Shown here: piece after piece, positions 1 through 7,109 of the stretch
Position numbering within the stretch: the first letter of the stretch is position 1
Layout of the letters: each line of letters opens with the position of its first letter
Assembly: GCA_947462945.1 (NCBI GenBank)
Contig: CANHTE010000047.1
Coordinates: 1-7,894, forward strand
From: Acetobacteraceae bacterium
GTDB taxonomy: Bacteria; Pseudomonadota; Alphaproteobacteria; Acetobacterales; Acetobacteraceae
DNA length: 7,894 nucleotides
Reading direction: 5' to 3'
Program-made: the position numbers and the translations under genes
Notes under the pieces: generated by a model
Seen by the model: the letters and a program-made list of their open reading frames with translations, nothing else
Told to the model about the DNA's origin: nothing
Databases searched by the model: none

Positions 1-372
1 GATCCGAATTTCGAGGGCCATGCCCGCATCTTCACCGATGCGGAAGGCCATTACCGCTTCACCACCATCCGCCCCGGGGCCTATCCCTGGCGCAACCATC
101 ACAATGCCTGGCGGCCGGTGCATATTCATTTCGGCCTGTTCGGCCAGGGCTTTGCCCAGCGCATGATCACCCAGATGTATTTCCCCGGCGATCCGTTGCT
201 GGCCCATGACCCGATCTTCAACACCACGGCCGATCAAGCCGCCCGCCAGCGCCTGATCGCCGCTTTCGATCTGGCTGTGACGCAGCCCGAATGGGCGCTG
301 GGCTACCGCTTCGACATCACCTTGCGCGGCCCGGCCGCCACACCCTTCGAAGAGGCGGGAGATCATCATTGA
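1..372 (+). CDS. pcaH: Protocatechuate 3,4-dioxygenase beta subunit, 5'-truncated by the window edge
   Basis: The beta subunit carries the non-haem Fe(III) centre that cleaves protocatechuate between the two hydroxylated carbons, giving 3-carboxy-cis,cis-muconate in the cytoplasm. The window opens inside the gene, in frame from base 1, and shows the last 123 residues. Visible positions 28-44 hold the metal-site block: the axial tyrosine in AYPW (Tyr28), the conserved arginine (Arg38) and the two iron-binding histidines in VHIHF (His41, His43). The other tyrosine ligand of the family should lie just upstream of the first visible codon, because the visible part begins at the DPNF segment that normally follows it. 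The C-terminal block ending YRFDITLRG is also typical of the family. The stop TGA shares its A with the pcaG ATG, so the subunits are translationally coupled. There is a GTG at base 118, but it falls inside the metal site and is not the true start. Confidence 0.96.
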   Translation, partial: DPNFEGHARIFTDAEGHYRFTTIRPGAYPWRNHHNAWRPVHIHFGLFGQGFAQRMITQMYFPGDPLLAHDPIFNTTADQAARQRLIAAFDLAVTQPEWALGYRFDITLRGPAATPFEEAGDHH

Positions 373-905
373 TGGCCACCCCGCACCAGACCGCAGGCCC
401 CTTCTGGCACCTGATCGATTTCCCCGCCTGGGCCGACCTGCTGCGCGCCGATGGCCCCAATGCAGGCGCCACGGGCGAGCGCATCGTGATCGAGGGCAGC
501 ATCACCGATGGCGATGGCGCGCTGGTGACCGATGCCCTGGTGGAAATCTGGCACGCCGACCCCGATGGCCGGTATGACGCCGCCTTCCAGGGCTTTGGCC
601 GCTGCGCCACCGATGAGGCAGGGCGCTTCCGCTTCACCACGCTCAAGCCCGGCCCGGTGCCCGGGCGCGGCAACACCTTGCAGGCACCGCATGTGCAGAT
701 CTCGATCTTCGCGCGCGGCTTGCTCAGCCACGTCACCACGCGCCTGTATTTCCAGGGCGAGGCCCTGAACGACACTGACCCCCTGCTGGCCCTGGTGCCG
801 GCCGAACGCCGCGCCACCCTGATCGGCCAGCCCATGGAGCCCAGCACCTGGCGGCTGGATATCCGGCTGCGCGGCGGCGCCGAAACCGTTTTTCTGGATA
901 TCTGA
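372..905 (+). CDS. pcaG: Protocatechuate 3,4-dioxygenase alpha subunit
   Basis: This 177-residue protein pairs with PcaH to build the intradiol dioxygenase; the alpha subunit shapes the active-site pocket but carries no iron. The N-terminal QTAGPFWHLID, the core VEIWHADPDGRY (residues 57-68), GFGRCATDEAGRF (74-86), LKPGPVPG (91-98), LQAPHVQISIFARGLL (103-118) and TRLYF (123-127) match the alpha-subunit pattern. The tyrosine and histidine iron ligands of the beta subunit are replaced, as expected. The protein is shorter than classical PcaG (about 200 residues), mainly because the loop between GRY and GFGR is only six residues. The ATG at 372 overlaps the pcaH stop by one base and has a purine-rich GGGAG a short way upstream. 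A longer in-frame reading from 291 would run far into pcaH, so it was not chosen. Confidence 0.95.
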   Translation: MATPHQTAGPFWHLIDFPAWADLLRADGPNAGATGERIVIEGSITDGDGALVTDALVEIWHADPDGRYDAAFQGFGRCATDEAGRFRFTTLKPGPVPGRGNTLQAPHVQISIFARGLLSHVTTRLYFQGEALNDTDPLLALVPAERRATLIGQPMEPSTWRLDIRLRGGAETVFLDI

Positions 906-908
906 ACC

Positions 909-2261
909 ATGCCCGTGAACCCGGCCGATTCCCCCGTCATGGGCGTCCTCTACGGCACCGATGCCATGCGCCGCGCGATGGGTGAGCGCGCCTTCCTCCA
1001 GCGCATGCTGGATGTGGAGGCGGCGCTGGCCCGCGCGCAATCCCGCCTGGGCATCGTGCCGGCCGAGGCCGCGGCCGCCATCACCCTGGCCGCCCAGGTG
1101 GATCAGCTCGACCTCCAGGCGCTGGGCGAAGCCACGCGCAACACCGGCTATCCGGTGGTGGGGCTGGTCAAGCAGCTCACCGCCCTCTCCGGCCATGAAG
1201 CCGGCCGCTGGACGCATTGGGGCGCGACCACGCAGGACATCATGGATACGGCCGTGGTGCTGCAGATGCGCCAGGGCCTTGCTTTGCTGCGCAGTGATTT
1301 GATGGCCGTGATCGGCGGCTTCGCGGCGATGGCGAAGCAGCATCGCGGCACCATCATGGCCGGGCGCACGCATTTGCAGCACGCGCTGCCGGTCACCTTC
1401 GGCTACAAGGTGGCGGTCTGGCTCTCGCCCCTCATCACCATGCTGGAGCGCCTGGAACAGTTGCGCCCGCGCGTCGAGCGGCTGCAATTCGGTGGCGCTT
1501 CCGGCACGCTCGCTTCGCTTGGGGATCAGGGGTTGGCGGTGCAGCGCGAATTGGCGGCCGAACTCGGCCTCGCCTGCCCCGATATTCCCTGGCATGTGGC
1601 GCGGGATGGCTTTGCCGAGGCGGTCTCCTTTACCGGCCTGCTCTGCGGCGCGCTCTCCAAGATCGCGACCGATGTCATGCTGCTCATGCAAACCGAGGTG
1701 GGGGAAGTGAATGAGCCGCATGTGACCGGGCGCGGCGGTTCCTCCACCATGCCGCAGAAGCGCAACCCGATTGCGTGTGAGTATATCCTCGCGCAGTCGC
1801 GCGGCGTGCATGCACTGGTGCCGCAGATGATGGCGGCCATGGCGCAGGATCTGGAGCGCGGCACCGGCCCCTGGCAGGCGGAAGCGCTGGCCATCGGCCA
1901 GGCCTTCAACCTGACGCATGGGGCGCTGATGCAAGCGCGCTTCCTGGCCGAGGGCCTGGTGGTGGACGCCCCCCGCATGCTGCGCAACCTGGCCGCAACC
2001 GGCGGGCTGATTGCCTCCGAACAGGTGATGATGGGCCTGGCCCCCATCCTTGGCCGGGGTGAGGCGCATCACCTCGTCAACCACGCCTGCGATGTCGCCA
2101 TCGCCCAGGGCATTCCGCTGCTGGCGGCGCTGGAGGCGGATCGCGAAATCGCCTCCCGCGTGGAGCCCGCCAAGTTGCGGGCGCTGTGCAAGCCGGAGAA
2201 TTACCTCGGCAGCGCCGCGCTGTTCGTGGACCAGGTGCTGGCCCGCGTGGCGACGCGCTGA
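909..2261 (+). CDS. pcaB: 3-Carboxy-cis,cis-muconate cycloisomerase
   Basis: The enzyme lactonises the PcaHG product 3-carboxy-cis,cis-muconate to 4-carboxymuconolactone, the next step of the beta-ketoadipate pathway. It belongs to the fumarase/aspartase superfamily, which forms helical homotetramers. All three superfamily blocks are present in the 450 residues: [12 protein letters not shown] at 103-114, [10 protein letters not shown] at 152-161 and the signature [11 protein letters not shown] at 277-287. TTQDIMDT and STMPQKRNP are the forms seen in PcaB and adenylosuccinate-lyase-like members rather than in fumarases. The position directly after pcaHG decides for PcaB. The ATG lies 3 nt after the pcaG stop and has no clear Shine-Dalgarno, so translation probably depends on ribosomes finishing pcaG. 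An ATG at 939 (Met11) is possible, but the first is closer to the operon junction. The order pcaH-G-B is the usual alphaproteobacterial arrangement, in which pcaD and pcaC often precede pcaH; they would lie outside this window. Confidence 0.94.
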   Translation: MPVNPADSPVMGVLYGTDAMRRAMGERAFLQRMLDVEAALARAQSRLGIVPAEAAAAITLAAQVDQLDLQALGEATRNTGYPVVGLVKQLTALSGHEAGRWTHWGATTQDIMDTAVVLQMRQGLALLRSDLMAVIGGFAAMAKQHRGTIMAGRTHLQHALPVTFGYKVAVWLSPLITMLERLEQLRPRVERLQFGGASGTLASLGDQGLAVQRELAAELGLACPDIPWHVARDGFAEAVSFTGLLCGALSKIATDVMLLMQTEVGEVNEPHVTGRGGSSTMPQKRNPIACEYILAQSRGVHALVPQMMAAMAQDLERGTGPWQAEALAIGQAFNLTHGALMQARFLAEGLVVDAPRMLRNLAATGGLIASEQVMMGLAPILGRGEAHHLVNHACDVAIAQGIPLLAALEADREIASRVEPAKLRALCKPENYLGSAALFVDQVLARVATR

Positions 2262-2276
2262 GGGCGCGCTTAGAGC

Positions 2277-2316
2277 ATGATGCGTTGAGGCGGAATCGCC
2301 GAAAACGCTGAATCAT
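2277..2316. repeat. Imperfect stem-loop after pcaB
   Basis: Read on the plus strand, ATGAT-GCGTT (2277-2286) pairs with AACGC (2304-2308) and ATCAT (2312-2316). An inner GGCG/CGCC stem (2289-2292 with 2297-2300) closes a GAAT loop. Small bulges interrupt the outer stem. It starts 15 nt after the pcaB stop and is followed by no T-run, so it may end pcaB transcription, stabilise the mRNA 3' end, or be one half of a dispersed palindromic element together with the next hairpin. Confidence 0.6.
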
Positions 2317-2330
2317 CCTCGCAGCAATGG

Positions 2331-2374
2331 CTAGACCACGCGGAGTGAACGCATGTGAACGCAGCGTGGTCTAG
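2331..2374. terminator. Hairpin between convergent pcaB and the allA-like gene
   Basis: A perfect 11-bp inverted repeat, CTAGACCACGC (2331-2341) and GCGTGGTCTAG (2364-2374), encloses a 22-nt loop. The right arm contains the TAG stop of the minus-strand allA-like gene (2371-2373). The loop is made almost wholly of two copies of GTGAACGCA (2345-2353 and 2355-2363). Its place between converging genes suggests a bidirectional transcription end, but neither strand shows a U-tract, so factor-independent termination is not established. Confidence 0.5.
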
Positions 2375-2859
2375 GCCAGGATTTCGATCACCACCCCGTG
2401 ATCCTGGTCAAGCCGCGCCGTCTCGTGGTCGGTTTCATTCGTGTCGGTCAGTTCCAGATTCAGGAAATCGACTGAGGGGGCGGTGAAGAACGGCCCGGCA
2501 TGCCAGGTGCCGGCATGCAGCGCCAGGGCCACATCGCCGCCCATGCGGAACACCTTGATCTCCTCGGGTTCCGGCGCATCGCCGGGTTCGGCGAGACCGA
2601 TATACCATTCCTCGCCCTTCATGCTGGCCAGGCACTGCGTGACCTTGCCGTGCCGCGTGATGCCGCGGATCAGCAGCGGGCGCTGGCGCAGCCGCATGAT
2701 GTAGAGGCGCGGCGTGCCCTCGCTCAACTCCAGATCGGCGTCGCCGGCACCGAAAGGCGTGCCGTCCTCGCTCGGTTCGATCAGCGTGCCATAGGGGGCG
2801 ATGCTCTCGGGCGTGGCCATGCGGGGCATGGCGCGGATGATCCGGGGCGGGCTTGTCAT
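2371..2859 (-). CDS. AllA-like ureidoglycolate lyase family protein
   Basis: The 162-residue protein resembles AllA, a cupin-fold enzyme that splits ureidoglycolate into glyoxylate and urea late in allantoin breakdown. Family-like segments are APYGTLIEP (21-29), the strand-rich core ITRHGKVTQCLASMKGEEWYIGLA (67-90, with His70 and the TQ pair), and LALHAGTWHAGPFF (112-125), which matches the H-x4-W-H block of AllA and holds His115 and His120. The tail LELTDTNETDH is of a type I associate with alphaproteobacterial members. No other allantoin or urate gene is visible, so the true substrate is uncertain. The start at 2859 is chosen because AGGAGA lies 5 nt upstream; an ATG 13 codons earlier lies within the preceding gene and has no such site. 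It is last in the minus-strand run, 13 nt after the anion-channel gene. Confidence 0.72.
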   Translation of the reverse strand: MTSPPRIIRAMPRMATPESIAPYGTLIEPSEDGTPFGAGDADLELSEGTPRLYIMRLRQRPLLIRGITRHGKVTQCLASMKGEEWYIGLAEPGDAPEPEEIKVFRMGGDVALALHAGTWHAGPFFTAPSVDFLNLELTDTNETDHETARLDQDHGVVIEILA

Positions 2860-2864
2860 GGCGT

Positions 2865-2870
2865 TCTCCT
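2865..2870 (-). promoter_or_regulatory. Shine-Dalgarno AGGAGA of the allA-like gene
   Basis: AGGAGA on the minus strand sits 5 nt before the ATG at 2859 and starts directly after the TGA of the upstream channel gene (2873-2875). It is the clearest ribosome-binding site in this gene run, it fixes the start codon, and it lets ribosomes finishing the channel gene restart at once. Confidence 0.75.
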
Positions 2871-2872
2871 GT

Positions 2873-3784
2873 TCAATGCGCGCGCAGCAGGGCGCCACGC
2901 ACAGCGAGGCGCAGCGTGGCGGCCGCGATCCATCCGATCACCAGCGTGGACAGGCCCAGCATCGCATATCCGATCAGCGGCGGCGCGATCTTCATGGTGG
3001 CGGCCGTAAAGGCGGCCAGCGGGAAGGTGAAGCCCCAATAGCCCAGCGCGAAACCTGGCCCCAGCATGTGGCGCAGCACCAGCAGAAGCAGCGCGAAGGT
3101 GAAGGCCGCGAGGCCATACAGCGCGAGATAGGCCGGCAGCGGCCCGCCCAGCGCATCCATGGCCAGCGCGCCCACGGCACTCGGCGCCAGCAGGATGGCC
3201 AGCGAGGGGCGCAATGGCGGCGGCAAAGGCGCCTCGAACAGCCGCCCCAGCAGCAAGGGCTGCAAGGCGAGCCAGAGCAGCATCCCCACGCCGAACAGCA
3301 TCCAGCCCAGCATGGGCAGGCCCAGCGGCGCGCAAAAGATCGGCGCCAGCACATTGCCGACCAGCGGGATGAGAAGCGGCGGCACCAGCATGGCGGCACT
3401 CCCCGCACCGCGCAGCACGCGCCCCAGCAGCAGCAGGCCGATGGTCAGATGCAGCGTGATCGCCAGCAGCAGCAGCCCCCGCGCGAAGCCGGGCAGATAG
3501 GGCGTGAGTGCCGCCGATGTCAGCATCATGCCGATCGAGGCCGCACCCACGAAGCCGCAGCGCATCGGGTTGCGCCAATCGGCCAGCGCGGCTTCGTGGT
3601 GGCGCAGCGCGCGGGCCAGATGCAGGCCCAGGATCACCAGCCAGGCCAGCACCATCAGCGCCATCACCGCTTCGCTCACCAGGCTGATTTCGGCCTGCCG
3701 CCAGGCCAGGCCCAGCCCGCCCAAGCCCAGCGGCACCGCCAGCAGGGGCAGCGGAAAATGCGCGAGGCTCGGCTGTTCAGTCAA
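2873..3784 (-). CDS. SLAC1/TehA-family anion channel (C4-dicarboxylate/tellurite-resistance transporter family)
   Basis: This very hydrophobic inner-membrane protein (303 residues) fits the ten-helix SLAC1/TehA fold, a family of anion channels also annotated as tellurite-resistance/dicarboxylate transporters. Similarity to bacterial TehA can be followed along the chain: HFPLPLLAVPLGLGGLGLAW (9-28), NPMRCGF (72-78), LFGVGMLLWLALQPLLLGRL (163-182), RPSLAILLAP (192-201) and the aromatic block GYWGFTFPLA (248-257), where the family has its pore-gating phenylalanine. The start is uncertain. TTG at 3784 gives [10 protein letters not shown], overlaps the thiD stop by 8 nt and begins where the family begins, so it is preferred. 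An ATG at 3811 would add nine residues (MASRWIPAA), with a 35-nt overlap and no good ribosome-binding site. The transported anion cannot be told; the neighbouring AllA-like gene hints at a small carboxylate, but this is inference. Confidence 0.85.
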   Translation of the reverse strand: MTEQPSLAHFPLPLLAVPLGLGGLGLAWRQAEISLVSEAVMALMVLAWLVILGLHLARALRHHEAALADWRNPMRCGFVGAASIGMMLTSAALTPYLPGFARGLLLLAITLHLTIGLLLLGRVLRGAGSAAMLVPPLLIPLVGNVLAPIFCAPLGLPMLGWMLFGVGMLLWLALQPLLLGRLFEAPLPPPLRPSLAILLAPSAVGALAMDALGGPLPAYLALYGLAAFTFALLLLVLRHMLGPGFALGYWGFTFPLAAFTAATMKIAPPLIGYAMLGLSTLVIGWIAAATLRLAVRGALLRAH

Positions 3785-4583
3785 AGCGGCTGGTATCCAC
3801 CGTGACGCCATGATCCAGCGGCCCGTGCCCCGCGCCGAAGCCCGGCGCGCCCAGGATGGCGGCGCGCACATAGGCCCGCGCCCGCCGCACCGCGGGCTCC
3901 AGCGCCAGGCCCTGCGCCAGCCCCGCCGCCACGGCCGAAGCCAATGTGCAGCCGGTGCCATGGGTGTGGCGGGTGATGATCCGCTGGTCCTCATAGCGAT
4001 GCACCATCCCCGGCGTCACCAGCAGGTCCACCAGGAGATCCCCCTTCAGATGCCCGCCCTTGAGCAGTACGGCGCGCGCACCCATGGCCAGCAGCGCCTG
4101 ACCTGCCGCATGCATCCCGGCTTCGTCGGTGATCACGAGGCCGGTGAGTTCCTCGGCCTCGGGGATATTGGGGGTGATGACCGAGGCCATGGGCAGCAGG
4201 CGCTGGCGCAGCGTCTCCACCGCGTCATCGGCCAGCAGGCGGCTGCCGGCGGTGGCCACCATCACGGGGTCCGCCACCAAAGGGCGGTCCGCCGCCAGGG
4301 CCGCGATTTCGTCGCACACCGCGTTGATGGTGGCCACATCATGCAGCATGCCGGTCTTGATGGCGTCAGCCCCCAGATCCTCCAGCACGCAGCGCATCTG
4401 CTGGCGGATGAAATCGGGCGCCACGCCCAGCACGCCCTGCACGCCCAGCGTGTTCTGCGCGGTCAGTGCCGTGATCGCCGTCATGGCGAAGCCGCCCAGG
4501 GCCGTCACCGCCTTGATATCGGCCTGGATGCCCGCACCGCCGCCCGAATCCGAGCCGGCGCAGATCAGCACGCGCCCCTTCAT
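3777..4583 (-). CDS. thiD: Hydroxymethylpyrimidine/phosphomethylpyrimidine kinase
   Basis: ThiD phosphorylates HMP to HMP-P and then to HMP-PP, the pyrimidine precursor of thiamine, in the cytoplasm. The 268-residue protein has the ribokinase-fold marks of the family: [14 protein letters not shown] at 9-22, TAQNT with the pyrimidine-site Gln44 (41-45), KTGML at 76-80, DPVMVA at 105-110, TPN at 137-139, KGGH at 175-178 and HTHGTGCT at 206-213, with the anion hole and Cys212 at the expected place. Length is normal. The ATG at 4583 overlaps the glmM stop as ATGA, and the next codons, [12 protein letters not shown], match the family start; an in-frame ATG at 4613 only extends into glmM. No ThiE or ThiM domain is fused, and no TPP riboswitch-like leader is visible because the gene sits inside the operon. 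Expression is therefore probably set by the glmM promoter. Confidence 0.95.
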   Translation of the reverse strand: MKGRVLICAGSDSGGGAGIQADIKAVTALGGFAMTAITALTAQNTLGVQGVLGVAPDFIRQQMRCVLEDLGADAIKTGMLHDVATINAVCDEIAALAADRPLVADPVMVATAGSRLLADDAVETLRQRLLPMASVITPNIPEAEELTGLVITDEAGMHAAGQALLAMGARAVLLKGGHLKGDLLVDLLVTPGMVHRYEDQRIITRHTHGTGCTLASAVAAGLAQGLALEPAVRRARAYVRAAILGAPGFGAGHGPLDHGVTVDTSRFD

Positions 4584-5956
4584 GTGCCGAGCTTGGCGCG
4601 GATCACCTGGCACAGCGCGTCCATCGAGGCGTTGAGCAATTCTTCCTCCTCCGCCTCGACCATGACGCGGATCACGGGCTCGGTTCCGCTCGCGCGGATC
4701 AGCACGCGGCCGCGCGCGCCCAGCTTGGCTTCCTCTGCCGCGATGGCGGCCTGCACGCCGGCATCCTTCAGCGGCGTCACGCCCGAGAAGCGGATATTCA
4801 CCAGCTTCTGCGGCAGCGTCGCGAAGCGGCGGCAGACCTCGCTCGCCGGGCGCTTTTCCTCGACCAGCACGGCCAGCACCTGAAGGGCCGCCACCAGGCC
4901 ATCGCCCGTCGTGCCGAAATCGCTGATGATCATGTGGCCCGATTGCTCGCCGCCCAGGTTGCAGCCCAATTCGCGCATCCGCTCACCCACATAGCGGTCG
5001 CCCACATTGGTGCGGTGCAGGGCGATGTTGCGTGAGGTGAGGAAGCGCTCCAGCCCCATATTGCTCATCACGGTGGCGACGAGGCCGCCGCCCTTGAGCT
5101 TGCCCTCCCGCGCCCAGGAATCCGCGATGACGGCGAGGATCTGGTCCCCATCGATCACGGTGCCCAGTTCATCCACCAGCACCACGCGGTCGGCATCGCC
5201 ATCCAGCGCGATGCCGAGATCGGCGCGGCGTTCCCGCACCAGTTCAGCGAGTTGCCCGGGTGCGGTGGAACCCACGCCGCGATTGATGTTGAAGCCATCG
5301 GGCGCCACGCCCACGCTGACCACTTCCGCGCCCAATTCCCACAGCACGGTGGGCGCCACCTTATAGGCCGCGCCATGCGCGCAATCCACCACGAGGCGCA
5401 GCCCCTCCAGCGTCAGACCGCGCGGGAAGCTTTGCTTGGCGGCCTCGATATAGCGGCCCGGCGCATCCTCCAGCCGCGAGGCGCGGCCGAGCTTGGCGGG
5501 CGAGACGAGGGCCGAGTTCAGATCACCGGCCATCAGCGCCTCGATATCGGCCTCCTGCTCGTCCGAGAGCTTCAGGCCGTCCGGGCCGAACAGCTTGATG
5601 CCGTTATCCTCATGCGGGTTGTGCGAGGCGGAGATCATCACCCCCAGATCAGCCCGCAGGGAGCGCGTCATCAGCGCAATCGCCGGCGTGGGCAGCGGGC
5701 CCACCAGCACCGCGTCAATCCCGGCCGAGACGAAGCCCGCCGTCAAAGCTGGCTCCAGCATATAGCCCGAAAGGCGGGTGTCCTTGCCGATCACCACGCG
5801 GTGGCGATGCGTGCCGCGGTTGAAATACTTGCCCGCCGCCTGGCCCAGGCGCAGCGCCGTCACCGCATCCATCGGCGCCTTGTTGGCCGTGCCGCGAATG
5901 CCATCCGTGCCGAAAAGCTTCTTGCGGACGGGGGTGGAGTTGGTGTCTGGGCTCAT
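4580..5956 (-). CDS. glmM: Phosphoglucosamine mutase
   Basis: GlmM converts glucosamine-6-phosphate to glucosamine-1-phosphate, needed for UDP-GlcNAc and hence peptidoglycan and lipopolysaccharide. The 458 residues show all four blocks of the alpha-D-phosphohexomutase family: [12 protein letters not shown] at 13-24, the phosphoserine loop ISASHNP with Ser111, the metal loop DGDADR at 252-257, sugar-binding GGEQSG at 335-340, and the phosphate loop [11 protein letters not shown] at 421-431. GTDGIRG and ISASHNP are typical of GlmM rather than ManB/PGM. Length is close to the usual 445-450. The start at 5956 ([10 protein letters not shown]) is preferred because it lies nearest the conserved FGTDGIRG; an ATG at 5980 (MARKKVPSM) is also possible. 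Neither has a strong ribosome-binding site. A weak promoter-like pair on the minus strand (TTGTGT at 6011-6016, TAGCAA at 5988-5993, 17-nt spacer) would begin a short leader. It leads the minus-strand run and is divergent from the nitronate monooxygenase gene. Confidence 0.95.
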   Translation of the reverse strand: MSPDTNSTPVRKKLFGTDGIRGTANKAPMDAVTALRLGQAAGKYFNRGTHRHRVVIGKDTRLSGYMLEPALTAGFVSAGIDAVLVGPLPTPAIALMTRSLRADLGVMISASHNPHEDNGIKLFGPDGLKLSDEQEADIEALMAGDLNSALVSPAKLGRASRLEDAPGRYIEAAKQSFPRGLTLEGLRLVVDCAHGAAYKVAPTVLWELGAEVVSVGVAPDGFNINRGVGSTAPGQLAELVRERRADLGIALDGDADRVVLVDELGTVIDGDQILAVIADSWAREGKLKGGGLVATVMSNMGLERFLTSRNIALHRTNVGDRYVGERMRELGCNLGGEQSGHMIISDFGTTGDGLVAALQVLAVLVEEKRPASEVCRRFATLPQKLVNIRFSGVTPLKDAGVQAAIAAEEAKLGARGRVLIRASGTEPVIRVMVEAEEEELLNASMDALCQVIRAKLGT

Positions 5957-6042
5957 GGAAGGCACTTTCTTTCTGGCCATGGGCGGATTGCTAGCGCCGC
6001 GCCAGGATGGACACAATCGCCGCCCCGGGCGAGCCTTCCGGC

Positions 6043-7104
6043 ATGACCCATGCCCGCACACGCGCCCAGCAATTCTGCGCCCGCTTCGGCCTGCGCGCGC
6101 CCATTCTCCAGGCGCCCATGGCCAGTGCCTCGCCCGTGGCGCTGGGCCTGGCGGTGGCCAATGGCGGGGGCATGGCGGGGCTGGGCGCGCTGCAAATGGG
6201 GGCGGGCGAGATCGCCGCCTGGGCGCAAGCTTTCCGGGCGGGCAGCAATGGCAGCTTCCAGATCAACCTCTGGGCGCCCGATGCGCCCCCCACCCGCGAT
6301 GCCGCGCGTGAGGCAGCGGCCAGCGCCGCCCTGGCGCAGCTTGGCCCCGAGCCTGCCCCGCTGGGCGATGGCCCCTTCCTGCCCGATTTTGCCGCCCAAT
6401 GCGCGGCGGTGCTGGCGGCGCGGCCGCAGGCGATCTCGACCATCATGGGCTTGCTGGAGGCCGACTTCATCGCCGAACTCAAGGCGGCCGGCATTCTCTG
6501 GATTTGCAATGCCACCACCCTGGCCGAGGCCCGACAGGCCGAGGCAGCCGGGGCCGATGCCATCATCGCCCAGGGGGCGGAGGCCGGGGGGCATCGTGGC
6601 TCCTTCACGCCGGAAACGGCGGAGGCGCAGTTGATCGGCCTGTTTGCGCTGATCCCGCGCTTGGCCGATGCGCTTTCCGTCCCCGTCATCGCGGCGGGCG
6701 GCATCATGGATGGGCGGGGCATCGCCGCCGCGCTCACCTTGGGGGCCAGCGCCGTACAGCTGGGCACCGCCTTCCTGCGCTGCCCGGAAACCGGCCTTGC
6801 CCCTGCCTGGGCCGATGGCCTGGCGGCAGCCGCGCCCGAGGATACGGTGCTGACGCGCGCCTTTTCCGGCCGGCTGGCCCGCGGCATGGCCAATGCGGCA
6901 ACCCGCGCCTTTGAGGTGACGCCCCCCGCGCCCTATCCCCTGCAACGTGTGCTGACCACGGCCATGCGCGCCGAGGCCACGCGCGCCAATGACCTTTCGC
7001 GCATGCAGGCCTGGGCGGGGCAAGGGGCCGCCATGGCCCGGGCGGAACCGGCGGCTGAGCTCACCCGCCGCTTGTGGTCCGAAGCCGAGGCCCTGCTGCC
7101 CTGA
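6043..7104 (+). CDS. Nitronate monooxygenase, class I (2-nitropropane dioxygenase family)
   Basis: An FMN-dependent TIM-barrel oxygenase that oxidises alkyl nitronates such as propionate-3-nitronate, which is toxic to respiration. The 353 residues contain the flavin-site start [10 protein letters not shown] (18-27), the GGG turn at 41-43, [10 protein letters not shown] at 177-186 with the catalytic-type His184, [10 protein letters not shown] (217-226) and [13 protein letters not shown] (233-245), which bind the FMN phosphate. The QG-x-EAGGHRG block is diagnostic of class I enzymes. The start at 6043 ([16 protein letters not shown]) is chosen because the homologous part begins shortly after it and it leaves 86 nt to glmM. 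An in-frame ATG at 6007 would add twelve low-complexity residues. No clear ribosome-binding site supports either. The natural substrate may differ, since many members of the family are only assigned by similarity. Its stop lies 5 nt from the stop of the convergent transposase-like gene. Confidence 0.88.
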   Translation: MTHARTRAQQFCARFGLRAPILQAPMASASPVALGLAVANGGGMAGLGALQMGAGEIAAWAQAFRAGSNGSFQINLWAPDAPPTRDAAREAAASAALAQLGPEPAPLGDGPFLPDFAAQCAAVLAARPQAISTIMGLLEADFIAELKAAGILWICNATTLAEARQAEAAGADAIIAQGAEAGGHRGSFTPETAEAQLIGLFALIPRLADALSVPVIAAGGIMDGRGIAAALTLGASAVQLGTAFLRCPETGLAPAWADGLAAAAPEDTVLTRAFSGRLARGMANAATRAFEVTPPAPYPLQRVLTTAMRAEATRANDLSRMQAWAGQGAAMARAEPAAELTRRLWSEAEALLP

Positions 7105-7109
7105 GGGCC

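Noticed and set aside
366..2084. 572-codon open frame on the minus strand opposite pcaG and pcaB
   Set aside because: It is antisense to two well-supported enzymes, is rich in Gly, His, Gln and Arg with no recognisable domain, and is the usual product of high third-position GC.
909..2261. Adenylosuccinate lyase or fumarase instead of PcaB
   Set aside because: The superfamily signature alone would allow it, but the position 3 nt after pcaG and the TTQDIMDT block favour the muconate cycloisomerase.
2873..3784. A dedicated tellurite-resistance determinant
   Set aside because: Only the TehA-like channel fold is present; no tehB methyltransferase or other ter gene is nearby, so resistance cannot be claimed.
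2801..3805. 334-codon plus-strand open frame opposite the anion-channel gene
   Set aside because: The translation is low-complexity Gln/Arg/His-rich sequence, which is what the complement of a Leu/Ala-rich membrane protein gives.
3504..4883. 459-codon plus-strand open frame opposite thiD and glmM
   Set aside because: It shows no family motif and covers clear ThiD and GlmM catalytic motifs on the other strand.
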